This document shows positions 1 through 11,239 of a stretch of 64,000 bases of DNA, in pieces. The DNA is from Pyxicephalus adspersus (Eukaryota > Chordata > Amphibia > Anura > Pyxicephalidae): assembly GCF_032062135.1 (NCBI RefSeq), contig NC_092860.1:69902342-69966341 (forward strand), in the 5' to 3' direction. The position numbers and the translations under genes were made by a program. The notes under the pieces were generated by a model. That model saw only the letters and a list, made by a program, of their open reading frames with translations. It was not told the DNA's origin and made no database searches. How positions within the stretch are numbered: the stretch's first letter is position 1; each line of letters begins with the position of its first letter.

Positions 1-303
1 GATCGCCAGTAAAAAGCTGTCGGATAAGCGCGGCTCTGTGCGCGAGCTTTTCCGGTTGTTGAATAGCGCGATCGCGCGCGATTCCGGATCGCTAATACGA
101 ATGCGCGACCGATAATCCGATTTTGTTTGATGAATCAGGGGCATTGGGTTTACTTTTTTCTTTCTTTATTACAGGTATGTAAAAAAGTAAATAAAACAGA
201 AGTAAGAAATGTGTAGGGGGTTACTGGTTGCAAAAAAACGTGAAATAAGAAATCTAGGTGCATGTGTGTCTTCTGCATTTTTACAATTTTGATTATTATT
301 CTT
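1..303. repeat. CpG-rich repeat end and intron remainder upstream of the first PTPRS exon
   Basis: The first ~150 bases are CpG-rich and contain overlapping palindromes around GATCGCGCGCGATT, quite unlike the AT-rich DNA that follows. They read as the end of a dispersed repeat cut by the window edge (the tract ends near TTGATGAATCAGGGG). The rest is AT-rich intron leading into the pyrimidine tract of the exon at 314. No coding sequence was seen. Confidence 0.35.
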
Positions 304-313
304 CCCATTTTAG

Positions 314-492
314 CGCCTTGCCAATTCTAAAGCTCACACTTCCAGATTTATCAGTGCCAATCTTCCATGCAACAAATTTAAAAACCGCCTTGTTAATATC
401 ATGCCATATGAGACCACAAGAGTTTGCCTGCAGCCAATCAGAGGAGTGGAGGGTTCAGATTATATTAATTCCAGCTTTATAGATGGATACAG
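314..492 (+). CDS. ptprs: PTPRS D2-domain exon 1 of 6 in this window (gene partial at its 5' side)
   Basis: PTPRS is a type I membrane receptor protein tyrosine phosphatase of the LAR family (axon guidance and synapse organisation; binds heparan and chondroitin sulfate proteoglycans). This exon opens the membrane-distal D2 phosphatase domain. It follows a TTTTAG acceptor, starts in phase 0 with [11 protein letters not shown], runs through the FKNRL and [16 protein letters not shown] segments, and ends in a split Arg codon at AG|GTATGG. The six exons here give about 263 residues in one uninterrupted frame, matching the C-terminus of LAR-type receptors. The ligand-binding ectodomain, membrane segment and D1 lie left of the window. 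The position of the usual KNRY tyrosine holds Leu, as in other LAR D2 domains, which are catalytically weak or inactive. PTPRS is preferred over PTPRD/PTPRF because of [10 protein letters not shown] and the C-terminal EDEYQFCYQ. One local difference is SDYINSSF, where mammals have Ala in place of the first Ser. Confidence 0.93.
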
Positions 493-576
493 GTATGGCC
501 TATTTTTTTGTTTTGTTTTAATGGTTGTGGGATATCTATGTGTGCAAACAATAACATTTCATTTTGCATTTCCCAG

Positions 577-703
577 GCAACAAAAAGCATACATTGCAAC
601 ACAAGGACCTCTTGCAGAAACCACAGAAGACTTCTGGAGGATGCTTTGGGAAAATAATTCCACAATTGTTGTAATGTTAACAAAACTTAGAGAAATTGGC
701 AGA
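577..703 (+). CDS. ptprs: PTPRS D2-domain exon 2
   Basis: This exon completes the split Arg codon and reads [20 protein letters not shown], then the conserved [18 protein letters not shown] core of the phosphatase fold. It has a TTTCCCAG acceptor and an AGA|GTAAGTG donor, is 127 bases long, and leaves phase 0 for the next exon. The intron before it is only 84 bases, the shortest in this part of the gene, whereas the following intron is 6.5 kb and full of transposons. The Ile in LREIGR is a conservative change from the mammalian Met. Confidence 0.93.
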
Positions 704-1400
704 GTAAGTGGTTTCTTCTATATGCCTTCTGTATGTTCTTTTAGGATGTATTCTATCAGTAAATAATAGGAGAATTGATGCATGGTTGCATTATTTATTG
801 ATGGTGACAAGGATGTCCGCAATATATTATGGCAAATCTTTTGTGTAGCTTCTTTGCTGTTTAAAGATAAACCAGCACAGACAAAAGAGAATTTATTGCA
901 GCATTATCTATAGCTCTCTCTATAGCATCCACTAGTCTTTCTTGTGTAGGGTGCATCCTTAGCTTGACACGACCTGCTTGATGCGACCTTTGCACTCGTA
1001 CATTGCTTGCTGTGAAGGAGACCCATCCAGCTCTATGTAAGCAGAGTGATGGATTTTCTTAATGCTCCACTATATTACCTATACCTGGGCTCAGGAAAGG
1101 TTTTCATTAAAAAATAAATAAAAACACCAGTTTGTTTATACTGCCACTCCCTAGTACAGTTTGTAGTTTCACGTTCTGCAAATGTTAGCTGCCATAGTAT
1201 ACATAGTATAGTATACAGTCCTTAGTTAAGGGTATTCCTATCATTCTTGTATTTTTGTGGCCCAGGCATGGTCTCAACTCAATAAAAGCTTATATACTAC
1301 TCTCGTAATATACACACCAATTCTTGTTAGGAATAATACTAAAAAAATTACCTTTTGAATGTTTTTGCAATTAAGAGAACATGAAAACCTTTATGGATGG
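704..1400. other. Intron sequence, no recognised feature
   Basis: AT-rich intron with no open frame that resembles a protein and no clear repeat. It contains a short direct motif (ATAGTATAC repeated near 1195-1217). Confidence 0.5.
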
Positions 1401-1404
1401 CCCT

Positions 1405-1660
1405 ATTACTGAAATTTGCTTATGGTAATACCCTGGACCCCACACTAACCGACCTGTTCAACCTCTCCCTTTCCACTTGTATCTACCCCTTGGTTTTCAC
1501 AACATGCCATTATTCCCCCTATCCTGAAGAAATCCTCACTAGACCCATTCCTATCTTCTCGCTACTGTCCTATTTCCCTTATCCCATATGTTTCCAAACT
1601 TCTTGAGTGCCTTTTCTTTAAAGCTCTCCGACTACCTGAACACCACCCTTGGAAGTGGTC
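1405..1660 (+). mobile_element. L2-clade LINE reverse transcriptase scrap
   Basis: Conceptual translation across frames gives pieces such as NMPLFPLS, RNPH, TPSYLLA and PNFLSAF. These match the L2-type copy on the opposite strand at 36.8-38.9 kb of this window (NMPLFSLS, SYLLATDLSPS, PNFLSAW). It is a short, frameshifted fragment that was never functional in its present form. Confidence 0.6.
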
Positions 1661-1979
1661 ATGGTTTCACAGGTAATATAGGTTCTGGGTAAACTCACCT
1701 TGGGCTTGCTCACTTTTGGTTGGTGAAACAAGTAGTTAGAAACATAGGAAGTTGAAAACGAAAGGATTGGTTTTAAACGAATTTAAAGAAACTACAAATT
1801 GTAAGTAATCTTTTATAACTGAAATTAATAAATATTGTAACTGGAAAAATGAATGGCAGCAACATGTGGAGGGTGGAGAGAGGTAAATCAGGATGAACAT
1901 GTAGGAAGCTAGGTTACTGTAGTTACAGGGAGTTGTAGGGGCTCCCAGAAAAGGAAGCCCAGCCCTGTGTTTGAGCACC

Positions 1980-2812
1980 CTAACAAATTTTCAAATCTGT
2001 GAAGACGTTCAGGTGGCAGACCCAGTGTTGCATGACCCAACTGTCTTGGTCCATGTTGGAATCATTGGTAGGATATACTCTATATAAATTTATATATAAA
2101 TCAGTTTAAAGAAATAGTTTTCAAGCTGAAGGAAATGACCTCCAAGGATATATTCACTGGAATATTGCCTGTGCCATAAGCAACAACAGGAAAGGCAACG
2201 AGAGCTAAGACAGATAAATGCATGGCTTTTGTCCTGGTGTAAAAGGGAAGGTTTTGAGTTCTTGGAGCACTGGGCTGACTTCTCATTTGGGTACAACCTA
2301 TATGCCAGAAATGGTTTGCACCTTAATGGAAGGCTGTGCTAGGGGAAAGATTTAGGGAAGTATTTAAACTAGGATAGAGGGGGTGGGACAGTTAAATAAG
2401 GTGACAGAAAGGTCAGGCAGGAGTCAGTCACTAGTGGAGGGTGGATTGGGAATAGTTGGGGGAGGGTGATGGATAAATATAAGGAGTTGGATTGTGGATT
2501 GCACACTACTAATAGTACTGAAAAACAAAAGGATTTGGTAAATGCAGCAATGGTTTTAAAAGCCTGTTCACCAATGCTAGAAGTCTGGCAAACAATATAG
2601 GGGTCTTGGCTTTGTTCTTCAAATGACGTGGCTGTCAATATTTCTGGTTATACTCTCTTTCGTAAAGGCAAAGTCAAAGAAAAGGTGGTGGTGTTTGTCT
2701 GTATGTGAAAGGTGATCTAAAAGTGAATGTGAAAAAAATTTTTATGGAGCAAGTGATGGGTGCAGTGGAATATAGGAATGCATAATGCACAGTTAATTAT
2801 TGTAGTCTGCTA
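1980..2812 (+). mobile_element. CR1-type LINE, ORF1 end and start of ORF2 endonuclease (broken)
   Basis: Broken frames include a VHVGIIGRI-like patch (ORF1 esterase-like region) and then NARSLANNIGVLA and KGGGVCLYVKGDLKV, the opening of the CR1 APE-type endonuclease. The element stops at about 2812, where an unrelated minus-strand element begins. Its endonuclease continues at 4726-4940, so the two pieces look like one CR1 split by a later insertion. Confidence 0.65.
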
Positions 2813-2814
2813 GG

Positions 2815-4478
2815 TCCCCCAGTGTTAAGGAAGAGGAGAAGCTGGCATAGTTGGCATAGTTTTATTAACACTGGGGAACGCATTTAAAAATGTTTGAAAA
2901 CATTTGAAAAAAAATTTACGCTTATAGCTTTTCGTAGAGTGTTCAATGTTAGGACTATCCCGCCGGATGCTCCAACAATAGTCAGCCATCATATGTACAT
3001 CCCATCCACCCTGAAACCGTCCTTCCATGACCTTCAAATTTTGATGGAATCATTCAACTTGCTCATCACTTACTGCACTAGGGTTTTCCGGGAAGTTAGA
3101 AAGATGGCTATGCAGAAAATGCACCTATTGCACCAATGCTTATATTGCAACCAAGCATTTTGTAGCTCTCCATGAGTTTCTGAACAATTTCTGTGTAATT
3201 ATTTGCTCGTGTGTTTCCAAGAAGTCTTTGACAATGGCTTTGAATGATAACATTCTTTTCGACTTTAGACATTGTCCTGATGAAATGTTCATCTTTAATG
3301 AGCTGCCAAATCTGTGGACCATCAAACACACAGCCCTTTATTTTTTCAAATGACAGGCTAGGAAATGCTAAAATTAGGTACTTGAAACAGTCTCCTTCAG
3401 TTGGCAAAGCTGTAACAAACATCTTCATCAGACTCAGTTTCATGTGCAGAGGTAGGAATAAAATATTCTTTTTGTCAACAAGTGGCTCATGAAGAATGTT
3501 TGGATCACCTGGTTTTAGGGCAGATCTTGGGAGGCCAATTCCTTTTCACCCAATGCCTCTCAGGAGCTCTGCTGTCCCACATACACAGATAACAGGGATA
3601 CTTGGTGTATCAGCGTTGCTGTCCAAGAAGGAAGCATACCATTTTAAGGTCAACACAGATGATCAAATTGTGTTGGTGATATTGCAACAACTCAATGACT
3701 CTCTTTATGTCTGCATATCCTTCACAAAGAGAAACTGAATGGCCAATTCAGACTGACCTAAATATATTGCCATTGTGAAGGAGGACACACTTTAAGCTCC
3801 GCTTTGAGCTATCGATGAATAGTCGCCGTTCAGTTGAGTTATAGATTGGAATTCCCAATTCCTTCAATAAACCAGGCATGTTATGGCAACACACAAAATA
3901 AACTGTCCGTTCCAAAGTACTGCAGAAATGCAATTTCTCTGGTTCGAAAGTAAATACCTTTGTTCTTTTTTCGAGTAAGTTTTTCCCATGCTGTCTTGAT
4001 GCTAGGAGTTCTGAAGCCTTCTTCGATAGTCCTAAATCACATGCCAGATCACTCAACTCATGCTGATTTCAGATTTCATCTGAATGAGTCACTGGGTGTA
4101 TAGCCAATGGTAGACTAGGATACTCTATGTTACATTTATTTTTCTTGTTATATCCTGAAGTTTTCACTATACAAAAGTAACAGTCACTGAAATGATCTTC
4201 TGTCTCTCGCCAAACAATAGGTATACCAAGTGGCATCTTATCACATGTTCCCTTTGTCCACATCCATAAACCCTCGACACACTGTTTGCACACCTTATGA
4301 GGGGCCCAAGACTTATCTTGATCACCAAGTTTAACTTTGGAATATGCCAAATAGGCTTGCTCTACAAATGTGCTGAAGTTCGCCCTTTGACTGGGAATGG
4401 TGAAACTGCCACAGATATAACAAAATAAATCAGGGTTGTTTAGGCACTTATGACGAGAAACAGCAAAGCCAGACATGA
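2815..4478 (-). pseudogene. Decayed transposase-like gene with CxxC zinc motifs (unnamed family), inserted in a CR1
   Basis: Read on the minus strand from a Met codon at 4476, the first 135 codons carry CYIC, CKQC and CYFC pairs, suggesting a zinc-binding N-terminus. After a stop near 4069 the frame resumes with SDLACDLGLSKKASELLASR and RLFIDSSKRSLKCVLLHNG. A segment with two internal stops follows, containing ICVDLKMV, FLLGQQ and TKYPCYLCMWDSR (about 3520-3745). Next come KLSLMKMFVTALPTEGDCFK and FDGPQIWQLIKDEHF (3108-3443), and then GGWDVHMMADYCWSIRRD near 2900-2970. From memory, this motif series occurs in unnamed multi-copy 'uncharacterized' proteins of arthropods, cnidarians and fishes. 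The spaced Asp-containing strands suggest an RNase H-like fold, but that is inference. At least three stops or frameshifts make this copy non-functional. Confidence 0.7.
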
Positions 4479-4725
4479 TCTGAAAGAAAAGAAATACGTG
4501 TGTAGGTAGAAAAATAAAATTTGCTTATTCACTACGTAGAGCAGCGCACAACCTCTGACCACACTGTCTTGCGTGTAAATTATTAGCCCTTTACAAATCC
4601 ATGCTACAGTAATCGCAATAATATAAGCGGTAGAGAAAAAACATGACGTGATAGAAGAAAACTAACTGCACTTTCAGAATCAGCATACATTTTTTAATGT
4701 AAATAAGCTTAAAAAGTCAAAAAAT

Positions 4726-4940
4726 GTGTTCAAAATTGTTACCCAGTGTTGGAGCTTTTAACTACCCTCACATTGACTGGAGTAATGGCACTGCAAGTAC
4801 AGCAAAAAGTAGGAAATTTATGATTTTTTTTTTTTTATTTGAATAGTTTTTTTTCTTTCAATGCAGAGCTTATACCAAATGTACATAAAAAAGAGAATCT
4901 GGGTAGCAGTGACCCTAATATGATTTCATTTATAAGTTAG
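4726..4940 (+). mobile_element. CR1 LINE endonuclease fragment (continuation of 1980-2812)
   Basis: This fragment is colinear with 31180-31420 of the CR1 copy in this window: both contain the FNYP..DW patch, the short run of A residues after ACAGCAAAAA, and AAGAGAATCTGGGTAGCAGTG. A poly-T stretch and deletions break the frame. It ends abruptly near 4940, where an L1-like reverse transcriptase begins. Confidence 0.65.
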
Positions 4941-7150
4941 CTTTTGACAGCATATCATGTTAATATCTATTCTCACTACTGTCTATAATGTGGTTTGGCC
5001 TGCACTTCACAAATCTCCTTGGAGCACTATATGATACACCTTCAGCCTCTATTTCCCAGGGTGGCTTTCTGTCCTCTATTTTGATCAAAAAAGACACTAG
5101 ACAAGGCTGTCCTCTTTGCTTTAGCAATGGAGCCATTGGCCATTGCTATCAGATCCAATCCAAATATTAAAGGCATTTCTTGTGGTAGCATGGAACACCA
5201 ATGTGCTGTCTTTGCAGATGATGTACTAAAATCTTTCTCTCCTAACCATTTTACCAATTTGTTCAGGCCTCTGGGAGAATTTGAAAGGATATCGGGTTTA
5301 TGGGTCAACAGTACCAAATCACAAGCTCCTAATATTAATGTTTAATATTAATACAAATTTCAATGGAGTGGAAAATTGCTTCAATATCTTGGTATTAACT
5401 TGACACCTTCATATCAAACCCTGTACTGTTCCTATATGAACCTCTTTTTAAAAGTATTCTCTCAGACCTGAACAGATCGATGAAGTCCCCCCCATCATGG
5501 TTTGTACAGATACTCCATTAAAATAAATGTTCTTCCCAGACTACTTTATCTTTTCCGCACTCTCCCTATCCCCATTTCAGTCCAGAATCTACATCATCTG
5601 CAAATGAAAATTATGCACTTTATTTGGAATGGGAAAGCAGGGTCCAAAGGGCCTGTCTGTGTGCTACACGTACTCAGGGAGGTTTGAGGGTTCTCTATAA
5701 TATCCATTATTACCAGTGCAGCACAATTAGCCCAAATCTCATTGTGTAACATCTTTGATCCCAATGGATAGACTTGGAGGGGTTGGCTTGTCCACAGCTT
5801 CCCCTATTGGTCCTTTTATGTACTTCAAGGAAAAATAAATCTCAAATGAAATGCCCAGCGCTTGCCAATTCTCTGACATTTTCGGATAAGCTCCAATCTC
5901 ACCCACAAAATTTCTCGACCCATGTTCCTTTAACTTCACTATGGAATAGCCCAGAGTTCTCCCCTGCTAAGAACTGTAACAGTTTTCAGTGGTGGATATC
6001 CGAAGGCTTCCTGAAAATAAAAGATGTGCTGGATGTGAGAGGTATTTTTGGCTTCAAACTTAGAATGGCTTCCCCACCTTACAGACCCGTTCCTTTTGAA
6101 AGTTCTGGCTGATTTCTAGCCGATATGAGAGTCCAGATATTCTTGCTATATTTAGCTCTTGCCTCCCCTCATGCAAAACTTAAATATATGGATCAATGGG
6201 AACAGGACCTTGGGGTATGCTGGTAAAATAAAGACGGGGAGCCTAGGCGAAGCTAATTGTAGGGTTCTTTTGAGGTGGTATATGGTCCCAGACTGACTGG
6301 CAAAATACACTCCAGCAACTTCCCCACTGTGCTTTACAGGGTGTGCGACTAGAGGCTACATGTTTCACATTTGGTGGACATGCCCAAAAGCCCAATTGTA
6401 TTGGTCTGCAGGTTTTCAAATATTTTTTATGTTACTTCTCACAATATCAACAAAGCTCCAGAATTGGCATTGTTTAGCAAATTGGATTGCCCTTTACTTT
6501 TCTGCTTAAGAAAATTGATCAGCCTGATCCTATTAGCTGCTCAAATCTCTCTAGCAAAAGCTTGGAAACAACCTAATATTCCCTTTGATCACATAGCTGC
6601 AAAATCGAACTGGATCATGGGTTATGACAAGTTATCTAGTATACTAACTGACAGAATGGAGAAATTTGAAATAATGTGGTCACCCTGGATTAACTACAAT
6701 TCTTATTTAGACATTCAACATTGCTAGGTCTCCCCCCTTTTCTCTTCCCTACTCCCCTTGTCTGTTTTCTCCTCGTCTCCCCCTTGTGTATTGTCTTTTT
6801 CTGGCTTTCCCTCCCCATCCACCCCCTTTTACTCATTACCTATATGAACATTTACGTTCTAATCTTTTTAGTTGGACTAGTATTTTAGTGTTTTTATTCT
6901 TTCTTCTAATATTTGACATTTTCTGCTTATCCCATACTATGTATACTTTTTATTTTATTATGTTTGTATGTACCAATATTTGTTGCTCGTTTTATCCTTG
7001 CCAGAATTTTTCATATGTTACATTGATCATTGAATGGAAAATATTTTCCTTTTATCCCTCTTCCAACTTTGTGGTGTTGTAATGTAAAAATGTTTAAAAT
7101 TTTCAATAAAAAGATTGAAATACAAAATCAGAACACAAACAACAAAATAA
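4941..7150 (+). mobile_element. L1/Tx1-like LINE, ORF2 C-terminal half plus 3' UTR
   Basis: The segment opens with AFDS, followed by the RT patches TRQGCPL, ALAMEPLAIAIRSNP, FADDVL and FERISGLWVN. It then shows the L1-type thumb region (KINVLPRLLYLFRTLPIPIS, MHFIWNGKAG) and a later HIWWTCPKA zinc-knuckle-like patch. Several frameshifts and stops interrupt it. A CT-rich 3' UTR (about 6730-6840) precedes the AATAAAAAG-rich tail near 7110. It lies inside the PTPRS intron just before the exon at 7246 and probably inserted into the older CR1. Confidence 0.8.
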
Positions 7151-7245
7151 ATATTTATATGTATATTTTCCAATATGTGTACCATTGCATGTATAATTCA
7201 CAATTTAAAATTGGGGATTGACTGTACACTGTTCTTATTTTACAG

Positions 7246-7371
7246 GAAAAGTGCCATCAGTATTGGCCAGCTGAACGATCTGCTCGATATCAATACTTCG
7301 TTGTGGATCCAATGGCTGAATACAACATGCCTCAGTACATTTTGAGAGAGTTCAAAGTCACAGATGCCAGG
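7246..7371 (+). CDS. ptprs: PTPRS D2-domain exon 3
   Basis: A 126-base phase-0 exon encoding [20 protein letters not shown] and then [20 protein letters not shown], identical in character to LAR-family D2 domains. Acceptor TATTTTACAG, donor AGG|GTAAGA. It begins fewer than 100 bases after the end of an L1 tail, so the transposon sits very close to the branch-point region. Confidence 0.95.
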
Positions 7372-8330
7372 GTAAGATTATAAGAGCTGCACAGAATACG
7401 TCAGGCTTGTTTAAAAATAATGTATACTGCATTTAAATATTTTTTAATTATGGGCTAGGCTTAAAAACTTTTATTTTGGGTATTTTTTTAGCTTAATATA
7501 CCATTTTAGGTAATAATATTTGTGTTGTGTAATATCTATACATCCAAGTTAATGTATCAGAGCCTTTTGGCCAGTAAGACAACTTATCATAGTGATGGAT
7601 CGATAGGACTATGTAAGAGGTAGAAGGTAACAGGTAACTTTGATACAGAGCATTGTCTGTCAGAATGATGTGACATACCAGGAAATTGCTGCAGATTTGA
7701 CCTTATACTTTTTCTTATGTCATTCCTACCATTGTTAACCTGGATTTCTAGTTCGTCTAAATTAAAAATTAAAGAAGCAGAATAAAAGGTGTATTTTTGT
7801 TACTAGAATTACTGTAATAAACTAGTTTTGAATAAAAGTGTTGGTGAATTTTATTTCAGAGAAACCGAATTACTTTTATAACTAGCCTGTCCAATTCCAA
7901 GATAATTCTTAAGTCAAGTTTAGTGTATGTCCTGGAAATTAAGGTAAAGTAATTTAGCAGCCTTTTAACCCTGACATTTCAGCAATTTGTAAATAAATAT
8001 TCTCAGGTACAGATCTTCATGCCATGGAAATACTGATCTGTGGTATAATTATGAAATAAAATATTGTGTAGTTAACGCAACACAGTTCTCAGACTATGAT
8101 GCAGTCACTTTAACATTAAATTTGCAAGAGTCTATATATAATATTTTATAGGTTAGAAATTCAAGCAAAGTAGTCATTTAAGTAATTAGTGTCAATGTTA
8201 ATCAATGACCAATGCCTATAGAAACATTTTATTTATTGTAATATATTTTTGTTTTTTTAGCTAATTGGCTAGTCAAATATTTACTTGTTTCATCTGTTTA
8301 AAATAACCAACATTACACATCTCCCAACAG
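7372..8330. other. PTPRS intron, no recognised element
   Basis: AT-rich intron with no long open frame and no recognised transposon. It contains ordinary simple-sequence runs only. Confidence 0.5.
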
Positions 8331-8485
8331 GATGGTCAGTCTCGTACAGTACGACAGTTTCAGTTTACTGATTGGCCAGAGCAAGGCGTGCCAAAATCAG
8401 GAGAAGGTTTTATTGACTTTATTGGCCAAGTACACAAGACTAAGGAACAATTTGGTCAAGATGGTCCAATAACAGTCCATTGCAG
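8331..8485 (+). CDS. ptprs: PTPRS D2-domain exon 4 (WPE loop and start of the signature motif)
   Basis: Encodes [40 protein letters not shown] and ends with TVHC plus two bases of a Ser codon (TGCAG|GTACAG). The loop reads WPE where active phosphatases have WPD. Together with Leu in KNRL (exon at 314), this is the known pair of differences that makes LAR-family D2 domains poor catalysts, so this D2 is expected to be regulatory. The signature cysteine is the last complete codon. Confidence 0.95.
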
Positions 8486-8955
8486 GTACAGTAGAAATCA
8501 AAACCGGCAACCACTAATGGTCACTTACAAATAACTCCCAGCTGTCCCACCTAGGCAGTTTTTTAGTTTTATTATTACAATGATAATGTTCTTTACAATG
8601 ATTGACAGAATCTTAAAAAAAATGTAAAAAGCTAATTCAATTGTTTACAATAAATAAATACTAATGCTGTTTTTAGGTAAGCTAATCATTTTCCATAATA
8701 TTCATAATATGTCATAATATTACTTAAATGGAGATTACAAGTGTGTATACAAAGGGTTTTAAGTAGCTTGTAGTATAAAGTGAAAAGAACACTTTCAGCA
8801 ACGCTATAAAAAGGTGTTTTAAAAAATACAACAAAAATACACATCTCACTGACAAGAATATATTTTCAGACTCTTTTGCAATTATGAATGGTATACTAGG
8901 TTGTCTTCTTTCCCTTTTAATCTTCATTTTTACTTTGGAACCTATTTTATGAATC
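8486..8955. other. PTPRS intron, no recognised element
   Basis: AT-rich intron. A minus-strand open frame of 77 codons at 8724-8957 has no family resemblance and is probably chance. Confidence 0.4.
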
Positions 8956-10450
8956 ATTTGGGCTAATCCTTATATTAATGGTCTATGGGTGGAGAAAGTA
9001 GAATGTAAAATTGCAGCTTTTGCTCATGATTTATTATTTTATATAGTTTTTACCTAATCCTGCTATTTCTCTGCTCAGTCGTATGATGGAACTCAATCAA
9101 TATGGTAACTTCTCCATTTTCAAAATAGATTTACAAAAAAATTAATAGATTTAAAAGCCTTTTCTGTTTAAATGTGCTAAGAAAGCAGTTACTTATTTAG
9201 AAGTCAGGATCTCTAATAATTTATCTAAACTCTACTGAAATTTTAAAATTCTACCATTGTTGCAACAAATTCGGCAAAAAATTTTACAATGGATTTCACA
9301 AACCTTTTCTTGGTTTGGCTGATGTAATGTTTTAAAAATAGTAATGCAACCTAAAGTTCTTTAAGTTCTGCAAGACTTTCCAATTGCTGTTCCAGCTGTT
9401 CGGATCTGATCTTCTGGATTATTAAATCTAATTTTTAGTTTCTTTGGTAAAAAAAAAACTGCTAGACTTTGATTTAGATATTTATGATTATATAAACTGG
9501 AAGGGGGTATAGGTCTTCCAGACCTTGGATCCTATTATGCAGCAGTGTATCTAGGAGGTATAATATATTGGAACCAGCATGCTAAGTGGAAGCAATGAGT
9601 GGATATTAAACATTCTTTTGCAGGTTCTTCTTTGGCAACACTTCGTGGTGTGAATGTTGTGCTCACTAAGTGCCCACTAATATGTTGCGCTTTACTAAGT
9701 ACCCATCCACTCATTAGTATCTCATTACGTATATTCTGGATATGCAAAGTTCACTAAGATCTCACCCTCCTCCTCCCCTAAATTTCCACTTTTAGATTTT
9801 CTGGCATTTCATTCAGGTTGTTTAAATCCAGGATTCAGAGTTTTTGTAGAATATGATGAACATTGATTTTTTCTATGTCAACTTACTTGGCCTCCTTTTC
9901 CTGAGTTGTGGGAAAAAAGAGATATCAGCATCACTAGGTTTTTGGAAACTCATGCAGTTTTATCATTTTATATGTGCTTTGCCAAAACCAGAACAATTTA
10001 TTGTCAAATAACTGTTTTTAAACATTTTGTGTGGATCAGGGACCAGCACAGCATGTCATTTCTCAAATATATGCAGCAATAATTTCCTTGAATCAAGCTG
10101 AAAAACTACAGTTTTTTTCAAAATGGGAGAGAGGTCTCAGTTTTATGTTTTCTCGAGCAGATTTTAAATTAATATTTCTGATTCATAAATCCTGTGTAAG
10201 TACTTCATACCAAGAACTAGGTTATAAATTGCTTACTAGAGTTATAAAGTTATTGCACAATTTCTCTGAAAGGGTTTCGGATAGATTTTGGCTTTTGGGA
10301 TTGCCCCAAAATACAACATTTCTGGAAGCAGGTTCATCACATTATTCAGAATTTATGGGTTATGAGATACCCTTTGCACCTGCATTCTATGTTTTCCATC
10401 AAGCAGATTTTACTGGGCAAGTGTATTTGATGTGGATGCATCAGTAGGTT
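8956..10450 (+). mobile_element. L1/Tx1-like LINE, ORF2 C-terminal part
   Basis: Frameshifted translation gives a degraded finger/palm to thumb order: AAFAHDLLFY, FKINLQK, KCAKKAVTYLEVRISNNL, ILQWISQTFSWFG, then GGIGLPDLGSYYAAVYLGG. At 10031-10447 it gives LQFFSKWERGLSFMFSRADF and SCVSTSYQELGYKLLTR. The 138-codon open frame at 10031 is therefore an L1 remnant, not a gene. It lies in the intron between PTPRS exons 4 and 5. Confidence 0.75.
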
Positions 10451-11239
10451 TACAAATGTGTCTGCTGCAAACACAACCTACTTCCTCTAAGCTCTAGGAA
10501 ATTATGTCATCAAAGTCAGACAGAGAAAACAAGTTGCAGTAGCAAGAGTGCCCAGTAAAACTACTTCTATTTAAACTGTGTACATAAACAGAACCTGTTG
10601 ATAGACAGCACAAAAATTATGTAGACAACAATAAAATATACTGAAAACCATATAGCTTTTAAATGTGGAAGCACTGTTGAATCAAAATATGGTATTGTTG
10701 ATTTTGTACTTTATAAAAGTTGCACAAAAGTCAATGTTTTTTTTTTCTCCTTCTGAATGGCCGCAGCCGATCTGCCCTTCCTCTATACCCCAACTCAAAC
10801 ACTGCTCACAAATTAATGGTGATTTATAAAAGATATTCAACAGAGCTGAACATTCCAATAGAAATAGGAAGAACTGAACACATTTATAGAAGACCTTATA
10901 CTGATCTTATACAAATAAATGGAGAACACTTTGCAGTTGACTAGAAAATCTTCCGGTTAACTAGGATTATATTCCAAGGAAAACATCATTCCTGTACTTG
11001 TCTAACTAGTTCAGTTGAGTTCAGTCAGGGTTCAGTTGAAAGGTATCTGTATGGTTACCAACACAGTAATTACTTTGGCGTTCTCACAAGCCACTCTCCT
11101 TTGTTTTCAAGAAACTAAGTTATTTACATCCAGTTTGGAAAAGATTAACATTCTCCAGTCAGTCAGGTCTCCATCCAGTAATTTGAGGGGGGGAAGGGGG
11201 GTGCTTGTATGTGGAAGATTTTGCTGTGAACAGACAACA
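10451..11239. other. PTPRS intron, unassigned
   Basis: No gene seen. Open frames at 10720-10944 and 11015-11269 match no family I know. The sequence contains a G-run near 11190 and repeated TCAGT motifs near 11010-11040. Confidence 0.35.

Noticed and set aside
4069..4476. 135-codon minus-strand frame as an intact host zinc-finger gene
   Set aside because: The similar segments downstream on the same strand with stops and frameshifts show it is the first part of one larger decayed element.
10031..10447. 138-codon open frame as a possible gene
   Set aside because: Its SKWERGLSFMFSRADF and ELGYKLLTR segments are L1/Tx1 ORF2 C-terminal sequence, and the flanks continue the same element.
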